Positions 44,330-54,296 of a stretch of 64,000 nt of DNA are shown piece by piece. Numbering within the stretch: the stretch's first letter is position 1; every line of letters starts with the position of its first letter. Origin of the DNA: Candidatus Acidianus copahuensis (GTDB lineage Archaea > Thermoproteota > Thermoprotei_A > Sulfolobales > Sulfolobaceae); NCBI RefSeq assembly GCF_000632495.1, contig NZ_JFZT01000057.1, forward strand, positions 1 through 64,000, in the 5' to 3' direction. The notes beneath the pieces were generated by a model. The model searched no databases. It was not told the DNA's origin and worked only from the letters and a program-made list of their open reading frames with translations. A program made the position numbers and the translations under genes.

Positions 44330-44900
44330 GAAAACCTCAAGCTTTTGAGAAACTGCTAGAAAGAATAAATAGACTATATAAGTCCCCCTCTAGATATGTA
44401 AAAGGTTCTAAAAACTTTGAGAAAGCGAAAGTGAAAATCGCAACGAATCAATAGTTAACTTTCGTTGTGATTTATGCTATAAACTGGTAAGTATTTCGTT
44501 GAGAACTACGACACTCTTGTAATGGAGAATATAAATGTCAGAAACATGATATCAAAATCTCTTCGTCTCCTCACCTTCATTTACTGACATCGGTTTTTAC
44601 GAGATGAGAGAGATATTCGCTTGGCAGATGGAGAAATATCAAAAGGAGTTCAAACTAGTCAACCCAGCCTACACCTCAAGGGCTTGTCCTCGTTGTGGTT
44701 ACATCGCAGACCGCGATTTAGTTGATTCCATTAACATTGAGGGGTGGGAGTCACCTTTAGTGCCTGTGGAGTTGACCCCTCTTAAAGCCAAGGCAAGAGT
44801 TAACGATAAGGCAGGAAGCTTCGCATTTCAGTGCGGAGCGGATCACAATAGACCCTGTGAAGTGCCAATGAACCTATGCAATAATGAACTTGTGTGAACT
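44330..44900 (+). pseudogene. decayed TnpB (IS200/IS605 OrfB) remnant
   Basis: Three frames together read like the C-terminal half of a TnpB nuclease: ERINRLYKSPSRYVKGSKNFEKAKVKI at about 44355-44440, VVIYAINW-like RuvC remains and a degraded catalytic region to 44600, then VNPAYTSRACPRCGY at about 44655-44705. Several stops and frameshifts break it. The zinc ribbon is collapsed: the first CPRCGY knuckle runs straight into IADRDLVDSINI, which normally follows the second knuckle. A later QCGADHNRPC is out of place. Non-functional. No matching TnpA or intact ends seen. Confidence 0.7.
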
Positions 44901-45130
44901 CCAAGACCTGCAACTCTACGCAATGTCAAGGAAATAAACTCAAAAGGGTTAGATCTTCCTTAGTGAATAGGAGACCATTCTATAGATGGAGTCAGAAAGA
45001 TTAATCTAAAGGTCAGGACAGTTCTCAGTGATTTAATTAATCCAATTCTAGAGGATGTTTAGATCTTAATGACTTCATATAAATTTTAGAAATAATGTTT
45101 TGAAACTTACGTAACTACCTTTATAAATAA
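44901..45130. other. intergenic remainder after TnpB remnant with iorA promoter
   Basis: No gene. The right end contains the TATA element TTTATAAAT (about 45119-45127), which fits transcription start near 45150 and a nearly leaderless iorA mRNA beginning close to the ATG at 45158. The remaining part is probably decayed transposon DNA. Confidence 0.45.
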
Positions 45131-45157
45131 ATGAGATATAAATCTATCATGATAGTC

Positions 45158-46963
45158 ATGAGGAAAAGGATCTTATTAGGCAATGAGGCAATTGCCTTTG
45201 GAGCTTTAGCTTCGGGAGTGGGAATAGCCGCTGGCTATCCTGGAACTCCGTCATCTGAGATTATTGAGACCATAATGAAGTACGGTGATAACGTTTACGC
45301 TGAGTGGAGCACTAACGAGAAAGTAGCTTTAGAGACGGCATATGGCGCAGCTATTATGGGAGGTAAAGCACTAGCTACTATGAAGCATGTGGGTATGAAC
45401 GTTGCGGCCGATGCATTAATGAGTTCATCGTATACTGGAGTTGATGGTTCATTAGTAGTGGTTTCTGCGGACGATCCATCAATGTGGTCCTCTCAGAGCG
45501 AGCAAGATAACAGGTATTATGGTCTCTTTGCGCTTATACCAGTTATAGAGCCTTACGATCCACAAAGCGCTCACGAACTTATAGTTAAGGCCTTTGATTT
45601 AAGTTTCTCGGTAAAGCATCCAGTTATATTTAGGACAACGACAAGGATCTCCCACGTTAGGGCTCCAGTCGAGTTATTAGACAGTTCTCCTCCAGTGAAG
45701 GGAAAATTCCACAAGGATCCTGGAAGATTCTCGTTAGTTCCGGAAGTTGCTAGAAAGGATAGAAAGCTACAACTACAAAGATGGGAAAAAATAAAGATGG
45801 AAGTAGAGAAGCTAAATGAAATAGAAGGGGATGGGAATAAACTAATTATAGCTTCCGGGATCGCCTATGCCTTTGTCAAAGAGGCTGTAGAAAACCTAGG
45901 AGTAAGGGCTAAGATACTTAAGTTATCTACTCCAGTTCCGATACCTAAGGAAAAGACGCTAAAGGCTATGGAAGATGTAGAGGAAATACTCATTGTTGAA
46001 GAGCTAGATCCAATAGTTGAAATGCAAGTTAAGGAACTCATAGTAGATAATGACGTAAATCTAAAGGTGAGAGGAAAGAGCCTTATAGGAAGAGAAGGTG
46101 AATTAACCTTAGATAGAGTTACAAGTGCGATAGGCGAATTCTTTAATGTAAAAATTGAAAAATTACGCGAGGTTACTGTTGATGTGCTTCCAAGACCTCC
46201 AGCCTTATGTCCAGGTTGTCCTCACAGATCTTCCTTTATAGATTTAAAGAAGGCATTAGCTTTAGCAGGAGTCAAGGACGTATACTTTTCTGGAGATATA
46301 GGTTGTTACTCAATAGGTGTACTCCCTCCATTTAACGAACAAGATAGCTTAATAGAGATGGGAGGTAGCTTGGGAGTAGCTAACGGAGTCTATAGGAGCA
46401 CCGGAGTAATTCCTGTTGCAATAATAGGTGATTCCACTTTCTTTCATGCCGGTTTACCAGGTTTAGCTAACGCGGTCTTTAATAAAACTCCTATGCTAAT
46501 CCTTGTTCTAGATAACAGGGTAACAGCTATGACCGGACAGCAAAGAAGTCCTTCCAAGGATATAAGTATAGCTAAGGTAGCTAACGGATTAGGTATTGAA
46601 TATGTGAGCGAGTTCGATCCCTTTGATTATACCTCGATTAAGGAAATCAAGAACGCCATGGACTGGGTTAGGAAAAATGGTAAGCCAGCTGTTGTAATCG
46701 CTAAAAGGGCTTGTGCGTTAGAAGTTCTAGATTCGGTAAATGGAGATCTCCCTATTGCGGAAGTCGACGAAAACAAGTGTACCGGCTGTACGATATGCTA
46801 TGATCATTTTACCTGTCCAGCTATAGTTCCTTTGCCTAATAAGAAGGCAAAAATTGATTTAGATCAATGTATAGGATGTGGGGCATGCGTTCCAATATGT
46901 CCTTTTAAGGCAATAACGATAAAAGGAGAACAACCAAAGGGATGGGAATCATGGTTAAGCTAA
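45158..46963 (+). CDS. iorA: indolepyruvate:ferredoxin oxidoreductase, alpha subunit
   Basis: About 600 residues. It oxidatively decarboxylates aryl pyruvates from aromatic amino acids to aryl-acetyl-CoA and reduces ferredoxin. Layout: pyrimidine-binding domain ([21 protein letters not shown]), CoA/transketolase middle, TPP domain ([26 protein letters not shown]), and a C-terminal 2[4Fe-4S] ferredoxin domain ([20 protein letters not shown]). The first ferredoxin motif has a longer spacing before its last Cys. The frame opens at 45131, but the ATG at 45158 ([13 protein letters not shown]) fits the family and the upstream TATA. It overlaps iorB. Confidence 0.93.
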   Translation: MRKRILLGNEAIAFGALASGVGIAAGYPGTPSSEIIETIMKYGDNVYAEWSTNEKVALETAYGAAIMGGKALATMKHVGMNVAADALMSSSYTGVDGSLVVVSADDPSMWSSQSEQDNRYYGLFALIPVIEPYDPQSAHELIVKAFDLSFSVKHPVIFRTTTRISHVRAPVELLDSSPPVKGKFHKDPGRFSLVPEVARKDRKLQLQRWEKIKMEVEKLNEIEGDGNKLIIASGIAYAFVKEAVENLGVRAKILKLSTPVPIPKEKTLKAMEDVEEILIVEELDPIVEMQVKELIVDNDVNLKVRGKSLIGREGELTLDRVTSAIGEFFNVKIEKLREVTVDVLPRPPALCPGCPHRSSFIDLKKALALAGVKDVYFSGDIGCYSIGVLPPFNEQDSLIEMGGSLGVANGVYRSTGVIPVAIIGDSTFFHAGLPGLANAVFNKTPMLILVLDNRVTAMTGQQRSPSKDISIAKVANGLGIEYVSEFDPFDYTSIKEIKNAMDWVRKNGKPAVVIAKRACALEVLDSVNGDLPIAEVDENKCTGCTICYDHFTCPAIVPLPNKKAKIDLDQCIGCGACVPICPFKAITIKGEQPKGWESWLS

Positions 46964-47520
46964 ACCTGATTGTTGGAGGAATAGGAGGACAAGGGATAAT
47001 AACTTTAGGTAAGATGATTACCTCAGCGTGTGAGAAGGAGGGTTTGAAAGTATTAGTTTCAGAGATGCACGGTTTAGCACAAAGAGGGGGGGCTGTTAAT
47101 ATTCACGTTAGGATAGGAGACGTTTATGCTCCTACTATTCCATTAGGAGGGGCAGACTGTATCATGGGACTTGAAACAAACGAAGCTTTGAGGAACTTAA
47201 GTTATGCAAATAATAAAACGCTCATAATACTAAACGAGCTCTCGATCCGTCCTGTATTACCTGGGATAATACCAAAAAAAGTAGAAGAAGTGGAAAAACT
47301 ATTGTCAGGTTATAGAGTTGTTAAAGTTAACCTTAAAGAAATTTCTGAAAAAATAGGCGATAAAAGAGTTATAAACTCGGCTATTTTAGGCTTTGCCTAT
47401 GGTCTGAACGTTTTCCCTATGATAAGCGAAAGCAGTTTTATTGAGACTATGAGGGGAGAAAATAATGTGAAATCTTTTTATATGGGAATGAGAATCGCAC
47501 ATGATTTTATCAGAAATTAG
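46942..47520 (+). CDS. iorB: indolepyruvate:ferredoxin oxidoreductase, beta subunit
   Basis: A 192-residue gamma-type domain of 2-oxoacid:ferredoxin oxidoreductases, marked by [18 protein letters not shown] and [18 protein letters not shown]. It completes the IorAB enzyme. The ATG at 46942 overlaps iorA by 22 bp, and a second in-frame ATG at 46951 is possible. Both genes are cotranscribed. Confidence 0.92.
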   Translation: MGIMVKLNLIVGGIGGQGIITLGKMITSACEKEGLKVLVSEMHGLAQRGGAVNIHVRIGDVYAPTIPLGGADCIMGLETNEALRNLSYANNKTLIILNELSIRPVLPGIIPKKVEEVEKLLSGYRVVKVNLKEISEKIGDKRVINSAILGFAYGLNVFPMISESSFIETMRGENNVKSFYMGMRIAHDFIRN

Positions 47521-47692
47521 AAATAAAAGATTTTTAGAATTTTAAAACATCTTTATATAATCTTTTAGTTTAAGATTATTTCTAAAATAAGATTTTATAG
47601 TTTAAGATTTTTAGAAAAGAAAAATAATATTAATTTAATAAATAATTTACTTCCTATAGAAAAATGATAAGGAATATCTTAAGGGCCAAGTC
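47521..47692. terminator. convergent AT-rich terminator region with near-direct repeats
   Basis: Between the convergent iorB and enoyl-CoA hydratase genes. TAGTTTAAGATTATTTCTAAAA and TAGTTTAAGATTTTTAGAAAA-type segments occur twice, about 32 bases apart (near 47566 and 47598), with T runs on both strands. They could stop transcription from both sides. Confidence 0.35.
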
Positions 47693-48424
47693 TCACCTTT
47701 TTTTCCTTAAGGTGAAATCCTTCATCCTTTTTATTGCGTCATCATCTAAAACCATTCTAGTTAAGTCATAGATCGTTTTTTCTAAGTTGGAAGAATTTAA
47801 TCGAAACCATTTTTTCATAACTCTTATTGAATTGGGACTCATTTTTTTGATCATGGATAATACGTGGTCAACTTTTTCGTATAATTTATCTTCAGGTACA
47901 ACGTAATCAACTATTCCCAACAATCTAGCTTCCTCAGATCCTATTTCCTCGCCTGTAATTGCTAGCCTTCTTATACTTCTTCCGATTAAGTTTTCTCCAA
48001 AAGCTAGTGCCATTGGAGGGATTAAACCTAATCTTCCCTCTGGAATAGAAAACCTAGAGTTTGTTGAGGCTATAACTATATCTGAAAGTAAAAGGATCTC
48101 GCATCCTCCTCCATATGCTATTCCGTTTACTACTGAAATGAAAGGAATTTCTAGTGATAGGATAGAATTTATAGCATAGGATAGAGAAGAAAAGAAATTT
48201 CTAGATTTCTCTTCGTTTTCTATGCTAAGCATAGCAAATATATCGTCCCCAGCTGAAAAAGATCTACCTTTTCCTGTCAAGACTAACGCTAACGCTTCTC
48301 CATTAGATTTCCTTATATAATTACCTAGATCATACCAGTGTTTTTCATCGAATGAATTTAATTTTTCCTCTCTATCTAAGGTTATCCAGGCTACATCTCC
48401 TTGAATTTCATATTTTATTACCAT
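47693..48424 (-). CDS. enoyl-CoA hydratase/isomerase family protein
   Basis: A 243-residue crotonase-fold enzyme. The oxyanion-hole segments GKGRSFSAGDDIFAM and NGIAYGGGCEILLLSD are present. Both catalytic glutamates of true hydratases appear to be kept (GGGCE and SIPEGRLGLIP), so it probably hydrates 2-enoyl-CoA in beta-oxidation-like catabolism. It lies 24 bp downstream of the acyl-CoA synthetase on the same strand and is presumably cotranscribed. Confidence 0.88.
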   Translation of the reverse strand: MVIKYEIQGDVAWITLDREEKLNSFDEKHWYDLGNYIRKSNGEALALVLTGKGRSFSAGDDIFAMLSIENEEKSRNFFSSLSYAINSILSLEIPFISVVNGIAYGGGCEILLLSDIVIASTNSRFSIPEGRLGLIPPMALAFGENLIGRSIRRLAITGEEIGSEEARLLGIVDYVVPEDKLYEKVDHVLSMIKKMSPNSIRVMKKWFRLNSSNLEKTIYDLTRMVLDDDAIKRMKDFTLRKKR

Positions 48425-48448
48425 ATAACATATAAAGTATACCTTTCC

Positions 48449-50284
48449 TTAACTACTTTTCTTTATAGTCTCCTTTATTTCATCAATTATCTTTATATCA
48501 TCAAGAGTTGAGAAATCTCCTAACTCTTCCCCAGCTATTATAGATCTTAACAACCTTCTCATTATTTTTCCGCTCTTCGTCTTAGGTAGTTTATTGACTA
48601 CATAAATAGAGTTAATAATATATCCAGAATTTCTTAAGTGTTCTTTAATCGTATTCTCCATACCTTCATATCTTTTTCTTGGTACTATAAAGGCAAAAAT
48701 TTTCCCATTGACGCCAACAGCAGAAGCCTCAGCGATCTCCGGATAAGACACTAAAACGTTTTCTATCTCCATAGTTCCTATTCTTAAATCGTCTTTAAGT
48801 ATTACGTCATCAGCTCTTCCTAGAACGTATAAATAACCATCTTCATCATAATATCCATAATCTCCCGTGTAAAAATAGCCCGGAAATCTAGACCAATAAG
48901 TTTTCTTTAGTCTTTCTCCATCAGGATCATGCCACATCTTTGCGAAAGCGGGACTATCTGAAGCAATTACTATATAGCCTCTTTCTCCCGGTTTAACCTC
49001 CTTTCCATCATCGTCTAATACCATGAATCTAGATCCTGGAAAATGTATACCAGCTGATCCTAGTTTATATGGAATTTCACCTAAGCCAAACGGAGTTCCA
49101 GCAACGGGGAATAGATGTTCTGTCATCCAGTAAGCATCTGCGATGGTAGTTCTGGGTAATCTTTCCTTTAACCATTTCCAAGCTCCAACATTAAGGGGCT
49201 CTCCAGTGTTCAAAATGATTCTTAATTTTGTAGCATCACCTGTTACTGATTCATCACCTAATGTTTTTAGAGTATAAAGCGTAGTTGTAGAGCTCCATAC
49301 AAGATTAACTTTGAAGTTTTCTACGTTCTTTATAAATATATCCTTTTCATAACCTATATATCCTTCAAATAAAACTCCAGTCAATCCCATAACGGGAATA
49401 ACGTAAAGGTTTGCCATAGGCCATACAGGCCAACCTAACTCAGATATTGTCCACCAAATTTCATCGTTTTTCGGTCCCATAAGGCAAGAAAACGCCCAAT
49501 TTAATGAAATAATATACCCTGCAGTGGAATGGTATAACCCTTTAGGTTTTCCGGTTGTTCCAGAGGTATAATAGATTGTTGATGGTTCATTTGCCTCAAT
49601 CTCTTCCGGGCTAACTTTATTGCCTCTTACTTCCCCTCTCTCGTAGACTATTTCTCTCTTATCTCTAACTTCTGCATTTCCTTTCCTTGGAACTATAACG
49701 ACTTTTTCTATAGGAGTTTCGTGTGATTGTATTACTTTTTCAAAGTAATCCTGAATATCAATTTCCCTTCCGTTCTTATACGTTTTTGGATAAATAATTG
49801 CAATTTTGGATTCACAGTCCTTAAGTCTAAAGGCTAATGTCTCATCGCTAAGGCCAATATAGTGTATAACTAAAACTCCTCCTAACCTATGTACGGCTAG
49901 TGAAAACGCTACTGCCTCAGGCACACTTGGCATTAATAGTGATACTCTTTCACCTTTCCTAACTCCTAACTGTCTAAGGAAGGATGAAGCCTCGTTAACC
50001 ATGTCGAATAGTTCAGAGAACGTTACTCTTCTACTTTCCTTGAATTCATTAATCCAGTAAAAAGCGATCTTATCTCCTTGATTTAGATGTCTATCAATAG
50101 CATTAAACGATATGTTTGTAGTTCCATTTACATACCATTTAGCCAAAGGAGCTTTCCCTTCTTTTGGTAAATCTGGTTCCTTAAACCATGATATGAGATT
50201 TCTTCTTTCCCACCAGAACTGTTCTGGATTATTGTCAGCAATGTTTAAAAGTTGATTTATTTTTGATAGTGAACTTGATTCCAT
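48449..50284 (-). CDS. AMP-forming acyl-CoA synthetase (Acs-like)
   Basis: A 611-residue ANL-family ligase of the acetyl-CoA synthetase branch. Visible: KWYVNGTTNISFNAIDRH, the phosphate loop YYTSGTTGKPKG, IADAYWMTEHLF where true Acs has WWxTE, the hinge YLYVLGRADDVILKDDLRIG and the C-terminal LPKTKSGKIMRR with the catalytic Lys. Changes around the acyl pocket suggest a larger or hydroxylated acid rather than acetate. It is divergent from the acyl-CoA dehydrogenase through a shared 50-bp promoter and cotranscribed with enoyl-CoA hydratase. Confidence 0.85.
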   Translation of the reverse strand: MESSSLSKINQLLNIADNNPEQFWWERRNLISWFKEPDLPKEGKAPLAKWYVNGTTNISFNAIDRHLNQGDKIAFYWINEFKESRRVTFSELFDMVNEASSFLRQLGVRKGERVSLLMPSVPEAVAFSLAVHRLGGVLVIHYIGLSDETLAFRLKDCESKIAIIYPKTYKNGREIDIQDYFEKVIQSHETPIEKVVIVPRKGNAEVRDKREIVYERGEVRGNKVSPEEIEANEPSTIYYTSGTTGKPKGLYHSTAGYIISLNWAFSCLMGPKNDEIWWTISELGWPVWPMANLYVIPVMGLTGVLFEGYIGYEKDIFIKNVENFKVNLVWSSTTTLYTLKTLGDESVTGDATKLRIILNTGEPLNVGAWKWLKERLPRTTIADAYWMTEHLFPVAGTPFGLGEIPYKLGSAGIHFPGSRFMVLDDDGKEVKPGERGYIVIASDSPAFAKMWHDPDGERLKKTYWSRFPGYFYTGDYGYYDEDGYLYVLGRADDVILKDDLRIGTMEIENVLVSYPEIAEASAVGVNGKIFAFIVPRKRYEGMENTIKEHLRNSGYIINSIYVVNKLPKTKSGKIMRRLLRSIIAGEELGDFSTLDDIKIIDEIKETIKKSS

Positions 50285-50334
50285 AATAATATTGTATTAC
50301 CAAAGGTTTTAAACTTACTATCTAATTTTATAAT
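50285..50334. promoter_or_regulatory. shared bidirectional promoter with one near-palindromic TATA box
   Basis: Only 50 bp separate the two start codons. GTTTTAAAC at 50306-50314 is nearly palindromic and centred about 25 bases from the plus-strand ATG (50335) and 26 bases from the minus-strand ATG (50284). That is the spacing expected for two leaderless transcripts from one TATA element. Purine-rich CCAAAG lies on one side for a plus-strand BRE. Confidence 0.5.
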
Positions 50335-51411
50335 ATGCAAGAAACAGAACTATTGATAGAAAATTTAAGAGATTTTATTTTGAGAGAAGTTGAACCTTTA
50401 GCCGAAAAGATCGATAGGGAGGATTGGTATCCTAGAGACCTTGTAAGAAAAATGGGTGAATTAGGATACTTAGATCCAATGGGGAACGGTTTGAGTCTTT
50501 ATCAGACTTGTCTAATTTTGGAGGAGTTAGCCAAGGTTAGTGGATCTGTGGCTCTAATTCAAGATGCTCAAGGTGAACTTGTTACAGAGCCTATTAGGAA
50601 GTTCAGTAATAATGACGTTGTTGATGAACTTTCAAGCGGTAAGATCATAGGTGGTTTTGGGCTTAGTGAACCTTGTTGTGGTAGCGATGCGAAGTCAATA
50701 AAAACCAAGGCAGAAAAGGATGGAGGAGGATGGAGGATAACTGGAGAAAAAATGTGGACTACCCAAGGTCTTTACGCCGACGTATTCTTGATAATAGCAA
50801 AGGCAGATGAGGGACTTTCTGCATTTCTAGTACGCAAATCCGACTGCTTGAAGACTGAAAAAATTGAAGTTATGGGAAATAGAGGTACAGGAACAGCTCA
50901 TCTCTTCCTAGAAGGTTGTTGGACTGATCAAAAGATTGGAAATTTAGGGAAGGGTTGGGAAGTAGCAAAGTACGCTTTAACTATAGGAAGGGTTGCTATA
51001 TCGGCTATTTCCATTGGTTTAGCTGAAGGATCCATACAGGAGGCTTTAGACTGGGCCAGGCAAAGGGAAGTTATGAGCCAACTTCTTATCAATTATCAAG
51101 GGATAAGGTGGTATATAGCAGACGTGATGTCCAAGCTCTTAGCAGTAAAGTCCCTCTTAAAGGACGCATCTGTGACTTTGTCTGATCTATCAGTTTCATC
51201 CCTTAAGCTCTTTTCCTCAAACGTCTCACAGGAGGCAGTAGACGTAGCTCTGCAAATAATGGGAGGAATGGGTTATGCAAAGGGAACTAAAACTGAAAGG
51301 GCATATAGAGATGTAAGATTAACTAGAATAGGAGAGGGAACAGATGAAGTTCAGAAGAATATAATCGGAAAGTATCTTAAGGAGAATCATAGATCTACGC
51401 AGTTTTTTTAA
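50335..51411 (+). CDS. acyl-CoA dehydrogenase
   Basis: A 358-residue flavoenzyme oxidising acyl-CoA to 2-enoyl-CoA. Visible: GGFGLSEPCCGSDAKSIKTKA (FAD/substrate segment), WRITGEKMWTTQGLYADVFLI, and the C-terminal YRDVRLTRIGEGTDEVQKNIIG containing the usual catalytic Glu region. Length is slightly below the 380-residue norm because of short N-terminal helices. It is followed by two thiolases and two DUF35 proteins on the same strand, forming a fatty-acid or branched-acid degradation unit. The electron acceptor is not encoded nearby. Confidence 0.9.
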   Translation: MQETELLIENLRDFILREVEPLAEKIDREDWYPRDLVRKMGELGYLDPMGNGLSLYQTCLILEELAKVSGSVALIQDAQGELVTEPIRKFSNNDVVDELSSGKIIGGFGLSEPCCGSDAKSIKTKAEKDGGGWRITGEKMWTTQGLYADVFLIIAKADEGLSAFLVRKSDCLKTEKIEVMGNRGTGTAHLFLEGCWTDQKIGNLGKGWEVAKYALTIGRVAISAISIGLAEGSIQEALDWARQREVMSQLLINYQGIRWYIADVMSKLLAVKSLLKDASVTLSDLSVSSLKLFSSNVSQEAVDVALQIMGGMGYAKGTKTERAYRDVRLTRIGEGTDEVQKNIIGKYLKENHRSTQFF

Positions 51412-51482
51412 AAATTTTTCTATCATTAAGAAACAGTTAAAAACTTATTATAAATTACTTATATAGTTAATTGTGATGAATT

Positions 51483-52589
51483 TTGCATAAAGTTGCTATA
51501 GTAGCTATGGGTTGGTATGGTTTTAGGCCCTTAACTCCTGAGGTGTCCTTTAGGGAGATGGTTTTTGAAGCAGCTACTCGTGCCTATGCTATGGCTGATA
51601 TAGATCCCAGGAAAGATGTGGATACTTTCATTTCATGTCAGGAGGATTTTTGGGAAGGTATATCGATAGCTGATGAATTTGCTCCAGACCCTATAGGAGG
51701 ATCAATGAGACCTACAATGACTGTCTCAGGAGACGGCATTCAGGGAATAGTGCATGGAGCAATGCAGATCCTCTCTGGAATATCTAAGATTACAGTAGTA
51801 GAGTCTCACTCAAAGCCTAGTGATATAGAAAAAATACATAAAATTGTAGAATTTGGGATGGATCCTATATATGTAAGAACAGTAAAATCACCCAACGTAC
51901 ATTTTTTAGCTGGTCTAGATGCTTCAAAGTTTATGAAGAAGGGCTATACTCGAGAGGATTTTGCGGAGGTTGTTAGGAAAAATAAGGTAAACGGTCTGAG
52001 TTCTCCAAGATCGTCTTACGCATCAAAATTAAGCTTGGAAGATATTCTTTCGCAAGACTATGTAGTATATCCTCTTTCGAAGTTAGATATAGCTGAATAT
52101 GTTGATGGTTCTATTGTTTCTGTGCTAGCGTCAGAAGAAGTTGCGAGAAAGTTAACCGACACTCCAATATGGATAGATGGGATGTATTTTTCCTCAGACT
52201 CAACTTTAGAACTTTCGTATCTAGGTGAAGCAGAATACTTAACCATTTCGTCTAGGGAGGCATTGAAGATGGCTAAAGTAGATTCACCTACTAAACTTAA
52301 GGGAGGTTTTATCGATGATAGATATAGCTATAAGGAATTGGAGCACGTTGAATCAATAGGCTTAAATGCTAGGGAAATGTTAAGGGAAGGAGAACTTGAA
52401 AAGGATGGAGATTTTCCAGTTAACCCACTTGGAGGTCATTTAGCTAAGGGAATACCTCTAGAGGCCTCTGGTTTATCCCTTACATTAGACGGTTTTGAGT
52501 ATTTACTCTCTGGAAAGGAAAGCGCTATAGTAGCAAGCTGGAGGGGAATTCCAACTTTTACTGGAGGAGTTTTGGTGATGAGAAGATGA
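51483..52589 (+). CDS. archaeal thiolase-like (SCP-x type) protein
   Basis: A 368-residue thiolase-fold protein. It shows the archaeal SCP-x/acetyl-CoA acetyltransferase layout, e.g. FAEVVRKNKVNGLSSPRSSYASKLSLEDILSQDYVVYPLSKLDIAEYVDGS, and the C-terminal GDFPVNPLGGHLAKGIPLEASG region. The TTG start is used since the upstream ATG at 51477 meets a stop. The nucleophilic Cys of thiolases is not obvious: the segment around TMTVSGDGIQGIVHGAMQ has no Cys, so activity may depend on the partner gene just downstream, with which it overlaps by 4 bp. Confidence 0.8.
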   Translation: MHKVAIVAMGWYGFRPLTPEVSFREMVFEAATRAYAMADIDPRKDVDTFISCQEDFWEGISIADEFAPDPIGGSMRPTMTVSGDGIQGIVHGAMQILSGISKITVVESHSKPSDIEKIHKIVEFGMDPIYVRTVKSPNVHFLAGLDASKFMKKGYTREDFAEVVRKNKVNGLSSPRSSYASKLSLEDILSQDYVVYPLSKLDIAEYVDGSIVSVLASEEVARKLTDTPIWIDGMYFSSDSTLELSYLGEAEYLTISSREALKMAKVDSPTKLKGGFIDDRYSYKELEHVESIGLNAREMLREGELEKDGDFPVNPLGGHLAKGIPLEASGLSLTLDGFEYLLSGKESAIVASWRGIPTFTGGVLVMRR

Positions 52590-53764
52590 GACCAAATATA
52601 TACTATAGTAAAAGAGTAGGCATCCTAGGATCTGGGCTAACTCTTTTCAGATCTAAGATGCTGGAAACTCCTCAGGAACTAGCTTTCATAGCAGCTAGGA
52701 GAGCTTTGGATGAGGCTGGATTAGAGTTAAAGGATATAGATTGCGTAGTAATAGGAAGCGCTCCTGACGCCTTTGATGGAGTTCATATGAAAGGAGAGTA
52801 TCTAGCTCACGGTTCTGGCGGAATAAGAAAGATGGTGAGTAGAGTTTACGTTGGAGGAGCTACAGGCGTTATGGTTCCAATATCTGGTTGGTATCATGTT
52901 GCAAGCGGACTTTGTGAAAAGGTGCTTGTTGTAGCAGAAGAGAAGATGAGTGGGGATCTTCCTCATCCACAGGCAATCTTCAGGTATATATGGGATCCAA
53001 TTACAGAAAAACCTCTAAATCCAAACTTAATTTGGATATTTGCAATGGAAATGCACAGATATATGAAGAAATATGGAATTAAAAAAGAAGATATAGCCTT
53101 AGTTTCTGTAAAGAATAAGAGAAATGCAATAAATAATCCCTATGCTCAACTCCCAGGCCAGATAACCGTAGATGATGTAATGAATAGTGAAGTTCTAGTT
53201 TGGCCAGTCCAGAGGCTAGACATAAGTCCAACCTCAGATGGAGCAGCTGCCATGGTATTAGCATCAGAGGACGTGACTAGAAGATATACAGACACTCCAG
53301 TTTGGATTGAAGGAGTAGGATGGACCTTAGATAACACTTCTTGGCCTGGTAGGGATTTATTCTATCCGAGATATTTAGAGAACGCAGCTAAGATGGCTTA
53401 TAGAATGGCTGGTATAGAAAGACCTAACAAAGAAATAGATGTTGTAGAGCCTTATGATCCGTTTGACTATAAAGAATTGCATCATTTAGAGGGCTTACAA
53501 ATCGCAGGTAGGGGCCAAGCACCCTTCCTTCTAAAGGAGGGATTCTTTGATCTAGATGGAGATATACCTAGTAGTCCTTCCGGTGGGCTCCTTGGAGTAG
53601 GGAATCCAATCGCAGCAGCAGGTTTAATGAAGACAATAAGCATTTATTGGCAATTAAAGGGAATAGCGGGAAAAATGCAAGTTAAGAGGCCGGTAAAGAC
53701 TGGAGTAGCTCAAGCTTGGGGAGATCTAATGCAAGCTTCAACTGTTATAGTCATGAGAAATTAA
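52586..53764 (+). CDS. archaeal thiolase-like (SCP-x type) protein
   Basis: A 392-residue second thiolase-fold protein, coupled to the first by an ATGA overlap. Features: ARRALDEAGLELKDIDCVVIGSAPD at the N-terminus, SVKNKRNAINNPYAQ, VWPVQRLDISPTSDGAAAMVLAS and SPSGGLLGVGNPIAAAGL with the glycine-rich C-terminal loop. The usual active Cys segment is altered (VYVGGATGVMVP). In archaea, such pairs act with DUF35 proteins, here encoded right after. The pair may form a heteromer in which only part of the active site is on each chain. Confidence 0.8.
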   Translation: MRPNIYYSKRVGILGSGLTLFRSKMLETPQELAFIAARRALDEAGLELKDIDCVVIGSAPDAFDGVHMKGEYLAHGSGGIRKMVSRVYVGGATGVMVPISGWYHVASGLCEKVLVVAEEKMSGDLPHPQAIFRYIWDPITEKPLNPNLIWIFAMEMHRYMKKYGIKKEDIALVSVKNKRNAINNPYAQLPGQITVDDVMNSEVLVWPVQRLDISPTSDGAAAMVLASEDVTRRYTDTPVWIEGVGWTLDNTSWPGRDLFYPRYLENAAKMAYRMAGIERPNKEIDVVEPYDPFDYKELHHLEGLQIAGRGQAPFLLKEGFFDLDGDIPSSPSGGLLGVGNPIAAAGLMKTISIYWQLKGIAGKMQVKRPVKTGVAQAWGDLMQASTVIVMRN

Positions 53765-53774
53765 GGTGAGAGAA

Positions 53775-54296
53775 ATGGAAATACATGAGGAAAAAAGATT
53801 AGAACATCCTCTATCTAAAGAGGAATTGGATAAGAGACCAAAGATTGAGTACAAACCGTATGCTAAGTATTCTTATAGTGCAGGACAGGCGATAACGAAG
53901 TTTCTTGAAGGTCTTAAGGAAGGAAAAATATATGGGAGGAAGTGTAGAAAATGCGGTAGGGTTTACGTACCTCCACGGATGTACTGTGAGGACTGTTTTA
54001 GACCCACTGATGAGTGGATTGAGGTTAAAGATGAGGGAATAGTGATGACTGCAGTCGCTAGCTTCATCTCTTGGACGAGGGAGAGATTAGAGAGTCCAGA
54101 AATAGTTGGAGTCATAAGGTTGTTCCCTTCAAGCGATAGAGATTTCGTATACCCAGCTCTTTTCCATAGAATATGTTGTAGTTACGAGGAAGTTAAAGAT
54201 ATGTCAATAATGGGAAGAAAGGTCAAGGCTATATGGAAATCTAAAGAAAAAAGAGAAGGTAGTATAAACGATATAGATTGCTTTAAGGTGATCTAA
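53775..54296 (+). CDS. DUF35 OB-fold zinc-ribbon acyl-CoA-associated protein
   Basis: About 173 residues. A helical N-terminus is followed by a zinc ribbon RKCRKCGRVYVPPRMYCEDCF (CxxC-x10-CxxC, partial here) and an OB-fold. This is the DUF35 architecture that works with archaeal thiolases, e.g. in HMG-CoA synthesis complexes. GGTGAG before the ATG at 53775 makes this start better than the GTG at 53766. It shares 103 identical bases with the next gene. Confidence 0.85.
   Translation: MEIHEEKRLEHPLSKEELDKRPKIEYKPYAKYSYSAGQAITKFLEGLKEGKIYGRKCRKCGRVYVPPRMYCEDCFRPTDEWIEVKDEGIVMTAVASFISWTRERLESPEIVGVIRLFPSSDRDFVYPALFHRICCSYEEVKDMSIMGRKVKAIWKSKEKREGSINDIDCFKVI
53897..53999 (+). repeat. 103-bp perfect direct repeat, copy 1
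   Basis: Identical base for base to 54386-54488, offset 489 bp. It covers the helix and zinc-ribbon codons of the first DUF35 gene. Identity extends through third codon positions and ends abruptly on both sides, where the paralogs diverge. Confidence 0.95.
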
